A stretch of DNA of 64,000 bases from Actinomycetota bacterium (GCA_026393475.1 JAPLAA010000054.1:1-64000), one strand, 5' to 3'. Numbered from the stretch's first letter, positions 34,395 through 42,534 are shown. Made by a program: numbers and translations. Notes: generated by a model from the letters alone, not told the origin.

Positions 34395-35594
34395 TCAGCG
34401 CAGGAGCGACAGGATCGACTGCGGGATCTGGTTCGCCTGAGCCAGCATCGCCGTGCCGGCCTGGGACAGAACCTGGTTCTTGGTGAACGACACCATCTCC
34501 ATCGCCATGTCGGTGTCACGGATGCGGGACTCCGATGCCGAGATGTTCTCGGTGGTGACCTGCAGGTTGTTGATCATCGACTCGAAACGGTTCTGGAGCG
34601 CACCGAGGTTGCCACGGGTGCTCGAGACGGTCGCGATGGCCGTGTCGAGAGCCGTGATGGCCGAGGCGGCACCGGCATCGGTGGTCACGTCGAGGGCGTT
34701 CACCGACAACGTGGTGGCCGAGACGCTCGCGATCGAGAGCGCAACGGTCTCGCCGGAGTTGGCGCCCACCTGGAAGGTGCCACCCGAGCCCGACGCAGCC
34801 GAGGACGCGCCGTACAGGCCCATGCCGGCACCGGCGAACGCCGTACCCACACCGACAGCGGTGAGGGTGAACGTCTCGGTGGCGGCCAGACCGGCGTCGA
34901 TGGTGATGGCGAAGCCGGCACCGACGGTCTGCGATGCCACCTTGATCTTGCTGGCGGCGGCCTGGTCGGCAACGTTGGCGCTGGACGACAGCGACGCCTT
35001 GATGGCCGACTCGAGCGTGGAGGCCAGCTGTGCACCGCTGGTGTAGGTCGCATCCGCGATGTCGACCGTACGAGCGGTACCACCGGTGACGGTGATGCTG
35101 AACGTGTCGGTCGCGCCCACGACCACCGAGCTGTCCGCGTCGAAGCCGGTACGACGGGCGGCCTGGATGCCGTAGGAACCGTCGAGCAGCTGCGTCGAAC
35201 CGAACTTGGTGGTGGTCGAGATACGGCTGATCTCCGTGCTGAGGGCCGTGATCTCGGCCTGGGCCGCAGTGCGGGCTGCCGTGTCGTTCGCACCGGTGTT
35301 GGCGCTCTGGACGGACAGGTCACGCATGCGGTTCAGCATGGTGTGGACTTCGTTGAGCGCACCTTCAGCCGTCTGGACGACGCTGATGCCGTCCTGGGCG
35401 TTGCGGGTTGCCTGGCGAAGACCGCTGGTCTGGGCACGCAGGCCCTGGCTGATGACGAGGCCGGCCGCATCGTCCGCAGCGCGGTTGATACGGAAACCCG
35501 ACGAGAGCTTCTCGAGGCTCTTGCCGAGCTGAACACTGGTGCCGGCCAAGTTGCGTGAGGCGTTGTTGGCCATCACGTTCTGGTTGATACGCAT
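34395..35594 (-). CDS. fliC: Flagellin
   Basis: 399 aa. The conserved D0/D1 ends are complete: MRINQNVMANNASRNLAGTS, GFRINRAADDAAGLVISQGL, VVQTAEGALNEVHTMLNRMR at the N-terminus, and FESMINNLQVTTENISASES, SFTKNQVLSQAGTAMLAQAN, ending IPQSILSLLR. The middle 200 residues are the surface domain. It is the filament subunit and the only flagellin gene in the window. It has its own terminator and a leader with a CsrA-like site overlapping GGAGG; FliW, CsrA and FliS encoded nearby complete the known flagellin control circuit. Confidence 0.97.
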   Translation of the reverse strand: MRINQNVMANNASRNLAGTSVQLGKSLEKLSSGFRINRAADDAAGLVISQGLRAQTSGLRQATRNAQDGISVVQTAEGALNEVHTMLNRMRDLSVQSANTGANDTAARTAAQAEITALSTEISRISTTTKFGSTQLLDGSYGIQAARRTGFDADSSVVVGATDTFSITVTGGTARTVDIADATYTSGAQLASTLESAIKASLSSSANVADQAAASKIKVASQTVGAGFAITIDAGLAATETFTLTAVGVGTAFAGAGMGLYGASSAASGSGGTFQVGANSGETVALSIASVSATTLSVNALDVTTDAGAASAITALDTAIATVSSTRGNLGALQNRFESMINNLQVTTENISASESRIRDTDMAMEMVSFTKNQVLSQAGTAMLAQANQIPQSILSLLR

Positions 35595-35604
35595 TTTCTT
35601 CCCT

Positions 35605-35615
35605 ACCTCCGTGTG
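35605..35615 (-). promoter_or_regulatory. Possible CsrA-binding site over the fliC ribosome site
   Basis: The minus-strand sequence CACACGGAGGT matches 8 of 11 positions of the CsrA consensus (UACARGGAUGU) and contains the GGAGG ribosome site of fliC. Flanking CCC and GGG could place the GGA in a loop. The site lies 11 bases upstream of the fliC ATG. CsrA repression of flagellin translation is established in Bacillus; here it is inferred. Confidence 0.5.
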
Positions 35616-35716
35616 GGGTGTGACTGATCGGGTTCCAATCCGTTGGGACCCTGCCCTGGTTGGGCCCTCATCACTGTTCGGACCCCTCGACCGACCGCAG
35701 GGGTTTCGGCGCCGAA

Positions 35717-35744
35717 TCCCCCGCCGTTCCCCCGGGCTTCCCCC
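35717..35744 (-). promoter_or_regulatory. Three GGGGGA boxes spaced exactly 11 bp upstream of fliC
   Basis: TCCCCC occurs at 35717, 35728 and 35739 on the plus strand, so GGGGGA repeats three times at 11-bp intervals on the coding strand, 123-150 bases before the fliC ATG. Phasing of one helical turn suggests a multimeric regulator site. I could not find a convincing sigma-28 or sigma-54 promoter in the same spacer. Confidence 0.4.
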
Positions 35745-35833
35745 GGATCAATCCGTGGTCAGTTCCGGCGCACGATCGCGTCATGCCAGCTCAGGTACCG
35801 ATCAAGCCTGCAGACCGCGTTCGCGAGTCCGGA

Positions 35834-36544
35834 TCAGGCCTGGGTGGGTCGGAACTCCCAGTGCCACGGTTCGCGCGGCACGGCTTCGACGAAGCCGAAG
35901 CGGTGGGCGTTGGTGCGCATCCACGACATCACGGCCGGGTCGTTCACGTCGGCGTCGAGGGCGAGGCCCCAGCCGTGGTTCGAGGTGCCGGGCACGGCGC
36001 CGTAGCCGCCCTCGGAGTAGAGGCCCTTGCGGGCAACGAGATCGACCTGCTGGTCGTAGGAGCGGTAGGTGTCGGTGACGCGCAGGGTGACGCCGTCGGC
36101 GGCGGCGGCCTGGACGGCCGCCTTCCACGCCTCGGCCGCGGGTGCATAGAGCGCATGGCCGCCCTGTCCGATGGGCTGGAGGACGCCGGGCGGGATCCGG
36201 CCGTTGCCGTATGCCTGCAGTTCGGTGGGCACGGGCATCGGGCCGTAGCCACCGATCTGGCCGACGCTCGCCCCGGTGGTCCCCACCAGTCCCTCCGTGT
36301 AGGCGCCGCCCATCGCAGAGGCGAACATCGACGTCGGTTGCACGCTCGGCCGTGCCTCGAGCGCCGCCTGGTACACGGCGCCGAACGGGTCGAACCCCGC
36401 TGCGACGGGGTCGGGCACGACGGAGTCGAGCGAGAACCCGGCCTGGTACGTGCCGGCGGTGGCGGCCGCGCTCTGCGGCGCGATCCGTTGCCGGATGGCT
36501 GCCAGGCGGGCCTCGATGGCGGAGATGGGTCCGATCGAGAGCAT
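35834..36544 (-). CDS. D-Ala-D-Ala carboxypeptidase/VanY-like M15 peptidase
   Basis: 236 aa if started at the ATG at 36544. The C-terminal half is an M15 metallopeptidase: VTDTYRSYDQQVDLVARKG, SNHGWGLALDADVND (His and Asp zinc ligands) and the final EPWHWEF (third ligand). It should trim peptidoglycan stem peptides. There is no Sec signal; the N-terminus (MLSIGPISAIEARLAAIRQR) resembles that of the flagellar transglycosylase, suggesting a shared export or targeting route. The frame is open to 36688, but that would leave 26 bases for two divergent promoters and adds a Gly-Arg-Glu-Asn repeat, so the shorter start is preferred with some doubt. Confidence 0.82.
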   Translation of the reverse strand: MLSIGPISAIEARLAAIRQRIAPQSAAATAGTYQAGFSLDSVVPDPVAAGFDPFGAVYQAALEARPSVQPTSMFASAMGGAYTEGLVGTTGASVGQIGGYGPMPVPTELQAYGNGRIPPGVLQPIGQGGHALYAPAAEAWKAAVQAAAADGVTLRVTDTYRSYDQQVDLVARKGLYSEGGYGAVPGTSNHGWGLALDADVNDPAVMSWMRTNAHRFGFVEAVPREPWHWEFRPTQA

Positions 36545-36714
36545 GGTGTCGATGACCGTCCGGCGGGCCCGCGGATCGTCCAGTCGCCAGTCGTTCTCGC
36601 GCCGGTTCTCGCGCCCATTCTCGCGTCCATCGGCCGAGGACCCTGGCGCGAGCTGGACTTCTCGGGACATTCGTCCTGAGCAGTGCATGCGAATCAGCCC
36701 CTGAGGAGGGACAG

Positions 36715-37179
36715 ATGCAGACCGGAGAACTCACTTACGGGGCAGCGCCTGAGATCGTCGCCGAGCTCGTGTCGATGGCATGGAGCACCTTCGTCGGCAG
36801 CGAACTCGGCCAGATCGACGACGTCGTCTCCACGGAGAACGTGATGTGCTCGTCGATCTCGATCAACGGCCCGTGGAGCGCAACGCTGTTGCTGTTCTGC
36901 GATGTGCAGGTCGCGTTCGCCAGCACCGCCTCGGTGTTGGGGATGGAGCCGCACGAGGTGGAGAAGGCAGACGTCCTCGACATCATGGGCGAGCTGGCCA
37001 ACATCATCGGCGGCAACCTGAAGGGCGCCGTGAGCGACGACAACGCAGCGTGGAAGCTCTCGCTGCCCGTCGTCTCCGAAGGCATGCAGACGGTGCCGGG
37101 CAGCAAGCTCACCACCGAACTCGCCTTCATCGGACCGTGGGGCACCATCGGGTGCCAGGTCCGCGAACACGCGGTCTGA
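36715..37179 (+). CDS. CheX-type chemotaxis phosphatase
   Basis: 154 aa, with GAGGAGG before the ATG. The helix ADVLDIMGELANIIGGNLKG carries the E-x-x-N phosphatase motif (E and N in GELAN) of the CheC/CheX/FliY family, which dephosphorylates CheY-P. Flanking segments (VSTENVMCSSISINGPWSAT, LTTELAFIGPWGTIGCQV) fit the CheX beta-sheet. A single E-x-x-N helix indicates CheX rather than CheC. It is divergent from the VanY-like gene and is the last motility gene in the window. Confidence 0.85.
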   Translation: MQTGELTYGAAPEIVAELVSMAWSTFVGSELGQIDDVVSTENVMCSSISINGPWSATLLLFCDVQVAFASTASVLGMEPHEVEKADVLDIMGELANIIGGNLKGAVSDDNAAWKLSLPVVSEGMQTVPGSKLTTELAFIGPWGTIGCQVREHAV

Positions 37180-37233
37180 CCGCACCTCACCCCCTCTGGT
37201 CGCGCCCTGGTCGCGCCCTGGTCGCGCCCGTCG

Positions 37234-38328
37234 TCAACCGACGACGAGGTCGCGCCAGATCCCGGACGGGATCGTCGCCACGCCGGTGGCCTGCACGTCG
37301 CGGGCGAGCTGTGCATCCGAGGTGACCACCACCGCGTGCACCGAGCCGAGCGCCCCGCGGGGAGCCGCCCGCGCCAGATCGCGCACGGTCCGGCCATCGT
37401 CGACGACCATGACCTCGGGGTTGACGCGCCCGAGCGCCGTGCCGTGCGCGCCGTGCGGGAACACGACCGTGATCCGCGTGCCGAAGGTGTGTGCGGCGGT
37501 CGCGCAGAGCTCGAGGCACCGGCGAATCGCGACGTTGCGATCGGCATCGGCCCACAGCGCCATGACCGTGTCGCCGTCGACGAACACCCGCGACCCACCC
37601 GCTGACGGCTCGTCCGACGCCGGTGGACCGCTCCCGTTCACCATCGACGCGCCGACCGCTGCGGTGCCGCCTGCGGTGGTGCCGCTCGCGACCCCGGCGA
37701 GCACGCCGTCCTCCCGTCGTGGCGGCCCGCTCCCACCCGCTCCTCGTGGCGGGTCGCCGTCGACCCGGCTGTCCTCGTCCTCGCTGTCCTCGTCCTCGCT
37801 GTCCTCGTCCTCGGGCCAGAGGTGCACGAACACGAACAGCGACACCGTGGCGGCGATGAACCACCACGTGCCCATGTAGCGCACGAGCAGCCCCACCTTC
37901 GGGAGATGTACGCGGGCGACCCCGGCGACGTCGTCGGTGGTGATGTCGAACTGGTCGGGCTGGTCGCGGTTGTCGCCCTGGATCACGAGCGTGCCGTCGA
38001 GGCGCACATCGACGAAGCGGTGCATGATCAGCTTGCCCTTGCCGGCTCCGTCGGGCACCGCGTAGACGACGACGTCGCCGATCTCGAGCTCGTCGACCGA
38101 ACGAGCGATGACGATGTCGCCCGTGTGGAAGTTCGGCAGCATCGAGTTGCCCTTCACGATCACGTACGTCGTGTCGCCGCCCCACTGCGACGGCCAGGCG
38201 ACGAAGCCCACGACCGCGATGGCGATCCACCCCAGGAGCTGCCCGGCGCGCCGGCGCCACGACGGCGCCGACCGCGTCGGGTCGGCGTCGATCGGCGGGC
38301 GCGAGCCACTGCCCGGCGACCCGATCAC
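37234..38328 (-). CDS. SipW-type signal peptidase I fused to a NYN/PIN-like domain
   Basis: 364 aa from a GTG overlapping the upstream stop. First membrane helix at residues 29-45; catalytic Ser62 in GNSMLPNFHTGD; His103 in LIMHRF, the His replacing the bacterial general-base Lys as in SipW/ER-type peptidases; then QGDNRDQPD; second membrane helix YMGTWWFIAATVSLFVFVHL. An acidic (EDEDS)n linker at 172-188 is followed by a cytoplasmic domain (247-364): SRVFVDGDTVMALWADADRN, VMVVDDGRTVRDLA, HAVVVTSDAQLARDVQ. That order of Asp motifs resembles NYN/YacP-type PIN folds. Substrates are probably the two secreted proteins encoded just upstream. The fusion is unusual. Confidence 0.85.
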   Translation of the reverse strand: MIGSPGSGSRPPIDADPTRSAPSWRRRAGQLLGWIAIAVVGFVAWPSQWGGDTTYVIVKGNSMLPNFHTGDIVIARSVDELEIGDVVVYAVPDGAGKGKLIMHRFVDVRLDGTLVIQGDNRDQPDQFDITTDDVAGVARVHLPKVGLLVRYMGTWWFIAATVSLFVFVHLWPEDEDSEDEDSEDEDSRVDGDPPRGAGGSGPPRREDGVLAGVASGTTAGGTAAVGASMVNGSGPPASDEPSAGGSRVFVDGDTVMALWADADRNVAIRRCLELCATAAHTFGTRITVVFPHGAHGTALGRVNPEVMVVDDGRTVRDLARAAPRGALGSVHAVVVTSDAQLARDVQATGVATIPSGIWRDLVVG

Positions 38329-39155
38329 GGGGTCGCCGGTGGGGACACCCTCAGATCGTCGGCGGTCACGGAGGAGTTGGATGCGGAGAGTCCAGCACCT
38401 GTGGCGGCTCCGAGGGTGGCAACCGTCGCTCCGTCGAGCACATGGCTCACCACCAGCGCCCCGTCGAGGTGCACCGTGGCCGTCGCGCCGTCACGGGTGA
38501 GCGCCACCACGACCGAGGGCGCGACGGTCACCGGCGACGACGCCAGGACCGTCGTCACGCCACCGTCGACCAGGAGCAGATCGACCCGGGGGACGACGTC
38601 GCCCACCACCACCGCGGCGAGGTAGGTGTCGGCACCGTCGTGGTCGAGCACCACGCCGGTCTCGTGCACGCCGACGTCGGCGCCGGCGAGCTCGACCGAC
38701 ACCGTGGCCGACGACAGGGCGGTGCCCAGGGTTGCGATCGCCGGCGTCGCGGCGGTCGCGGACACCCGTCCTCCGCTCACGGTCCACGTGCCGGCGTGCA
38801 CCGTCCACACGAGGCCGCTGCACCGTGCGGCATCCGACACGGTGCGGCCTGCCAGGTCGCCGACGGTGAGATCGAAGTTGTCGCAGGTCGCGAGCGCCGG
38901 CGCGCCGGCCGTCGCAGCACGATCGAACGCGACGAGTGGATCGCTCGACAACCCGCCGAGGCTCGTCGCACCGGCCGCGGCGATCGCCCGACCGCCGAGG
39001 ACACACGTGGCCGCGAGGGCGATCGTGAGGCCCAGTTGCCGAACGCGTCGGGCGCTTCTGGCGCTTCTGGCGCTTCTGGCACTGCTGGCGCTACTGGCGC
39101 ATCGCGCCCGCCGGCTGTGGGTCTGGGCTCGATCGTTCCGACGCACGGCCGGCAC
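38325..39155 (-). CDS. Secreted protein with SipW-type signal and LamG-like beta domain
   Basis: About 276 aa, start uncertain (GTG at 39155 or 39146; no clear ribosome site). An Arg/Ser/Ala repeat leads to a hydrophobic signal (LGLTIALAATCVLGGRAIAA) ending ATSLGGLSSD, the motif typical of SipW-dependent precursors. The mature part reads as a concanavalin-like sandwich (WTVHAGTWTVSGGRVSATAA, DTYLAAVVVGDVVPRVDLLL, TVHLDGALVVSHVLDGATVA, VTADDLRV). It overlaps the signal peptidase gene (GTGA), so processing by that enzyme is likely. Two cysteines (ATCDNFD, ARCSGLVW) could form a disulfide. Function is unknown. Confidence 0.7.
   Translation of the reverse strand: MPAVRRNDRAQTHSRRARCASSASSARSARSARSARRVRQLGLTIALAATCVLGGRAIAAAGATSLGGLSSDPLVAFDRAATAGAPALATCDNFDLTVGDLAGRTVSDAARCSGLVWTVHAGTWTVSGGRVSATAATPAIATLGTALSSATVSVELAGADVGVHETGVVLDHDGADTYLAAVVVGDVVPRVDLLLVDGGVTTVLASSPVTVAPSVVVALTRDGATATVHLDGALVVSHVLDGATVATLGAATGAGLSASNSSVTADDLRVSPPATP
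39051..39095 (+). repeat. Five 9-bp repeats near the start of the LamG-like gene
   Basis: The unit GGCGCTTCT occurs three times perfectly and twice with changes. On the minus strand it encodes Ser-Ala-Arg repeats in front of the signal peptide, extending the cytoplasmic n-region. Confidence 0.85.
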
Positions 39156-39160
39156 CGGGA

Positions 39161-39601
39161 TCAGGCGATGACGACTGCGATGTTCAGCACGAGCGCAGCG
39201 CTCACGTCGATACCGCCGTTGGAGGTGAGGTCGATGACGAAGTCGTCGGTCGCCGCGTCGCCATCGACGTCGGCGAGGGTCGGCACGACCATGTCGTTCG
39301 TGGTGGTGAGGTTCGCCGGACCGACGCCGTCGAGCGCGACACGGGCGAGTTCGCCGACGCAGACAGCGTTCACGTTGAGCAGCTCGACAGCCGTGACCTC
39401 GAACAGCTGGGTGGTCGCGTTGTACGCCGTGGCGTACGAGACGTCGATGCCGTCGGTGTCGCAGCCGGCCACGACGGCCGTCTCGGCGCCGAGGGTCTCG
39501 GTGTTCAACCCGCCGAGGGTCGCGGCAGAGGCACTCACCAATGCGGCAGCGATGACCGCGCCGAGGACGGCGCCGGACTTCGACTTCAACTTCAACTTCA
39601 T
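39161..39601 (-). CDS. SipW-dependent secreted protein (TasA/CalY-like class)
   Basis: 146 aa from the ATG at 39601. A Lys-rich n-region (MKLKLKSKSG) precedes a short hydrophobic stretch (AVLGAVIAAALVSASAATLGG) with the LGGL motif of SipW substrates. The mature part is small and acidic with two cysteines (VVAGCDTDGID, NVNAVCVGELARVAL) and beta-rich. TasA/CalY proteins form biofilm fibres in Bacillus; this protein shares the signal type but I cannot show homology of the mature domain. It lies immediately upstream of the LamG-like gene and the signal peptidase, forming a three-gene unit. Confidence 0.72.
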   Translation of the reverse strand: MKLKLKSKSGAVLGAVIAAALVSASAATLGGLNTETLGAETAVVAGCDTDGIDVSYATAYNATTQLFEVTAVELLNVNAVCVGELARVALDGVGPANLTTTNDMVVPTLADVDGDAATDDFVIDLTSNGGIDVSAALVLNIAVVIA

Positions 39602-39834
39602 CTGCCGCTGCCTTCCCTGACTCGTGCACTCCGACTCGTACGAGTCGGACGCGTCGGCTGACATGCCGGGATCGTGACCCCGTCTTCACGAGGTATTGAT
39701 CCGTTCTTGTCGGGAGTGACCGTCGGGACGCGGCGTGATCACGCCACCCTTTCCCCGGGAATCACCCGTACATCCCCCGCGGGTGACACCCGCGACGCGA
39801 TGACGTCAGGAACGATGAGGCGGGTGGGGTCGGC

Positions 39835-40482
39835 TCAGCGGCCGACGAGGTGCATCCACCCGCGGCACGACAACACCCGGGCCCCGTGGGCCTCGGCCAC
39901 GCGTGCGGCGGCGGGATCATCGGTCACGAAGAGCAGGGGCAACGCAGGGTCGACCGGGGCGATGAGCTCCCAGAGCACGTCGCCCATCGATCGACCCGGC
40001 GGCACCGTGCGCACGTCGACCCGCTCGCGCTGCGGCAGGTCGCGGGCGCCTTCGCCGAACACGACCGCCACCGGGCTGGCGAACCGGGCGGCCACACGGG
40101 CCGTGGCGTCCACGCTCCAGGGCCGCGACTTCGCAAACCCGGCACCGGGCCATGCGGCCGCTGCGAGGCTGTCGCCGTCGACGAACACGTTGGGCACGGC
40201 GCTCCGCCAGCCGAGCGGTCGGGTGACCGGCACGAACGCCCAGTGCTGCGACCGTCGCACCATCAGCGCCGGATGGGCCGCCGACTTGGGCGGGCGCGGC
40301 CGGGGGGTGAGCAGAGCGAGCGCGAGACCTGCCGGCACCATCGCGACGAGCCACCACGGCCCCACCGTCGATCGCAGCCAGTCGCGCTCGACGTACGCCA
40401 AGGCGATCGAGGCACCGAGCACCGCGCAGCCGACCAGGACGAACAGGGTGCGGGCGACCGAGCGGCGTCGGTCGTCAGGCAC
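39835..40482 (-). CDS. Membrane-anchored NYN/PIN-like domain protein
   Basis: 215 aa from a GTG preceded by GGGGAGG. Two membrane helices (residues 11-30 and 42-60), then a cytoplasmic domain from residue 98: PNVFVDGDSLAAAAWPG, VAVVFGEGARDLP, RTVPPGRSMGDVLWELI, LLFVTDDPAAARVAEAHGAR. The domain lines up throughout with the C-terminal domain of the signal peptidase at 37,234 (VFVDGD, VVTSDAQLA), so they are paralogous modules. PIN/NYN folds are usually metal-dependent nucleases; several Asp residues are kept, but activity is unproven. Upstream lies a block of 9-bp repeats (about 40,500-40,545) and the divergent NarL-type gene. Confidence 0.7.
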   Translation of the reverse strand: MPDDRRRSVARTLFVLVGCAVLGASIALAYVERDWLRSTVGPWWLVAMVPAGLALALLTPRPRPPKSAAHPALMVRRSQHWAFVPVTRPLGWRSAVPNVFVDGDSLAAAAWPGAGFAKSRPWSVDATARVAARFASPVAVVFGEGARDLPQRERVDVRTVPPGRSMGDVLWELIAPVDPALPLLFVTDDPAAARVAEAHGARVLSCRGWMHLVGR

Positions 40483-40722
40483 GACCCCGCGGGCCTCCCC
40501 ACCGACCGGACCGACAGGACCGACCGGACCGACCGGACCATCGGGAGGCGGCGCGCCGGGCGCGACCGGACGCGCCGTCGCGGGACGCGGGCGTTGTATC
40601 TGTTCGACGGTGGAGTCCAGCAGTTCGATGTCCCTAGTCCAGCATCAACGGCACCCGAGGACGCGGCAATCGCGAGCGAGTGCCCGCAGGCTCAGGTGCA
40701 TCGGGACGTAGGATCGCCGACG

Positions 40723-41370
40723 GTGGACGAACCCTTGATCGACGTGCTGATCGTCGAAGACCACGACATGGTGGCGCAGGCGCTCTCGTCTGCCCTGTCG
40801 GCGACCGGGTGGTTCCGCGTCGGTGGGTGCATGCGCACCCGTGCCGAGGCGATGCACGCCATCACCGCCCGTCCGCCCGACGTGGTGGTGCTCGACCTGC
40901 GCCTCGCCGACGGCGACGACACCACCTCGTTCATCCCCGACATCCTGGCCGCGGCACCCGACGCGAAGGTGCTGATCGTCAGTGCCTGGGGCGACGACTG
41001 GTCGGTGTCGCGGGCGGTCGAGGCCGGCTGCCACGGCTACCTGTTGAAGGAGCAGGGCCTCGACGATCTGGTCGACGGCATCCGTGCGGTGGCCCGCGGC
41101 GAGGCCACCTTCGCCCCGTCGGTGCTCAGCCGGGTGCTCAAGCTCCTCCGCCCGGGCACGGTCACCACCGAGACGCTCACCGCCCGCGAGACCGAGGTGC
41201 TGCGCCGCCTCGCCGACGGCCTCACCACCGAGCAGATCGCGGCCGATCTGTACGTGAGCGTCAACACGGTGCGCAACCACGTCAACAACATCATCCGCAA
41301 GCTGAACGTGCACTCGCGGCTCGAGGCCGTGAGCTACGCGATCCGCAACGGTCTCATCCGCGTCGGCTGA
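40723..41370 (+). CDS. NarL/FixJ family response regulator
   Basis: 215 aa from a GTG. Receiver domain: acidic pair in IVEDHD, phospho-acceptor Asp58 in VVVLDLRLADGDD, and Lys109 in GYLLKE. The C-terminal LuxR-type HTH is LTARETEVLRRLADGLTTEQ, IAADLYVSVNTVRNHVNNII. It should bind DNA as a dimer after phosphorylation. No histidine kinase is adjacent, so its partner is unknown. The stop codon region is copied three more times downstream, giving four in-frame TGA codons 12 bases apart. Confidence 0.93.
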   Translation: MDEPLIDVLIVEDHDMVAQALSSALSATGWFRVGGCMRTRAEAMHAITARPPDVVVLDLRLADGDDTTSFIPDILAAAPDAKVLIVSAWGDDWSVSRAVEAGCHGYLLKEQGLDDLVDGIRAVARGEATFAPSVLSRVLKLLRPGTVTTETLTARETEVLRRLADGLTTEQIAADLYVSVNTVRNHVNNIIRKLNVHSRLEAVSYAIRNGLIRVG

Positions 41371-41406
41371 GCGGTCGGCTGAGCGGTCGGCTGAGCGGTC
41401 GGCTGA
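41363..41406 (+). repeat. 12-bp tandem repeat carrying the stop codon
   Basis: GTCGGCTGAGCG repeats so that TGA occurs at 41368, 41380, 41392 and 41404, all in the frame of the response regulator. It fills the 51-bp space before the converging DUF3048 lipoprotein gene. Confidence 0.9.
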
Positions 41407-41421
41407 CGGATCGGGCCCTGA

Positions 41422-42534
41422 TCAGGCGGCAGGGCGGGCGATCGTCTTGTCGACCCGGGGCAGTTCGATGAACGTGCGGCCCGGCGTCAACGCCACGACC
41501 GACCCGTCCTCGGCCGTGAGGGTGAACGGCAGGAGCCGATCGGCCCGCGTCCAGGTGGCCGCGATGTAGTGGCCGCCCGTGAACACGTACGCCCGCCCGG
41601 AGCCGATGGTCTGGGCATCGGGGCTGTCGGAGATGCCGGGCAGGTAGTTGACCTCCAGCACGACCACGTTGTTCGTGGTGACCTGCCCGCTCAGCGCGTC
41701 CTCGTGCACGCGGCGCTCCATCGTGCGCCGGTAGAGACCGCTGGCCTCGTCCCACGCCCACTCGACGTCGATCGAGTCGAGCGTGATCAGCACGCCGGGG
41801 CTGGGCACGCCCTGCACGGCCGCACCGTCGGCGCGGTAGGTGAACTGCTGCTGGGGCGGCTGCGAGCCCTGCGGCGCCTGGGTCCACAGGGCACCGGTGC
41901 TCGAGTAGAGGTTGTGGGGCGCCTTGCGATCGCCGGAACGGAAGTAGACCGGCGCCCGGCTGGGGCCGATGTCGACGAGATCGCTCGCCCGGATCGCGTC
42001 GGTGACCGTGCGATTGCCGCCGCTCCAGGCGAACAGCGGGCCGTTGAACGCGCCGAACAGATCGATGTCCTGCAGACGTCCCGACCGGATCGGGCCGACC
42101 GGATCGGCGCCCTGGCTCTGGAACACGAAGGCAAACCGCGTGAGGTTGTCGTTGACGATCTCCTCGACGACGATGTCGGCCTCGTTCATGCCGCTCTGCG
42201 GACGAGCGCCGGGGGCGTTGTCGATCTTCACCACCAGCGCCGGGAGCGCGGCGACGAACGGGTCGGTCGCGAGCACGCCGGTGAGCGGGTACACGGGCGG
42301 CGGCGGTTCGGTGGTCGTCGTCACCGCCTCCGTCGTCGTGGTGGGCAGGGCCGTCGTCGTGGGTGCTGCGGTGGTGGTCGGCGCCTCGGTGGTGACGACG
42401 GCGACGGTGGAGGCGACGGCGGTGTCGACCGAGACCTCGGCCGCGTCGCTGCACGCGGCGAGGAGCATCGCCCCGACGAGCGGGACGACGATGAACATGG
42501 CGGCGCCCAGAGGGCGGCGTTGACGTGGTTGCAC
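41422..42534 (-). CDS. DUF3048 family lipoprotein
   Basis: 370 aa from a GTG at 42534 with GAGGAG eight bases upstream; this rules out the longer frame. The lipobox MLLAAC places the lipidated Cys at residue 28, followed by a Thr-rich linker. The mature protein has the DUF3048 (YerB) pattern: VVKIDNAPGARPQSGMNEAD, ADPVGPIRSGRLQDIDLFGA, VYFRSGDRKAPHNLYSST, then the C-terminal half with GGHYIAATWTRAD and LTPGRTFIEL. The family is surface-anchored and of unknown function. The divergent neighbour is an EamA transporter. Confidence 0.92.
   Translation of the reverse strand: MQPRQRRPLGAAMFIVVPLVGAMLLAACSDAAEVSVDTAVASTVAVVTTEAPTTTAAPTTTALPTTTTEAVTTTTEPPPPVYPLTGVLATDPFVAALPALVVKIDNAPGARPQSGMNEADIVVEEIVNDNLTRFAFVFQSQGADPVGPIRSGRLQDIDLFGAFNGPLFAWSGGNRTVTDAIRASDLVDIGPSRAPVYFRSGDRKAPHNLYSSTGALWTQAPQGSQPPQQQFTYRADGAAVQGVPSPGVLITLDSIDVEWAWDEASGLYRRTMERRVHEDALSGQVTTNNVVVLEVNYLPGISDSPDAQTIGSGRAYVFTGGHYIAATWTRADRLLPFTLTAEDGSVVALTPGRTFIELPRVDKTIARPAA

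Noticed and set aside
35595-35833. Sigma-28 or sigma-54 promoter for flagellin
   Set aside because: I looked for TAAA/GCCGATAA and TGGCAC/TTGC boxes in the fliC leader and found no convincing match.
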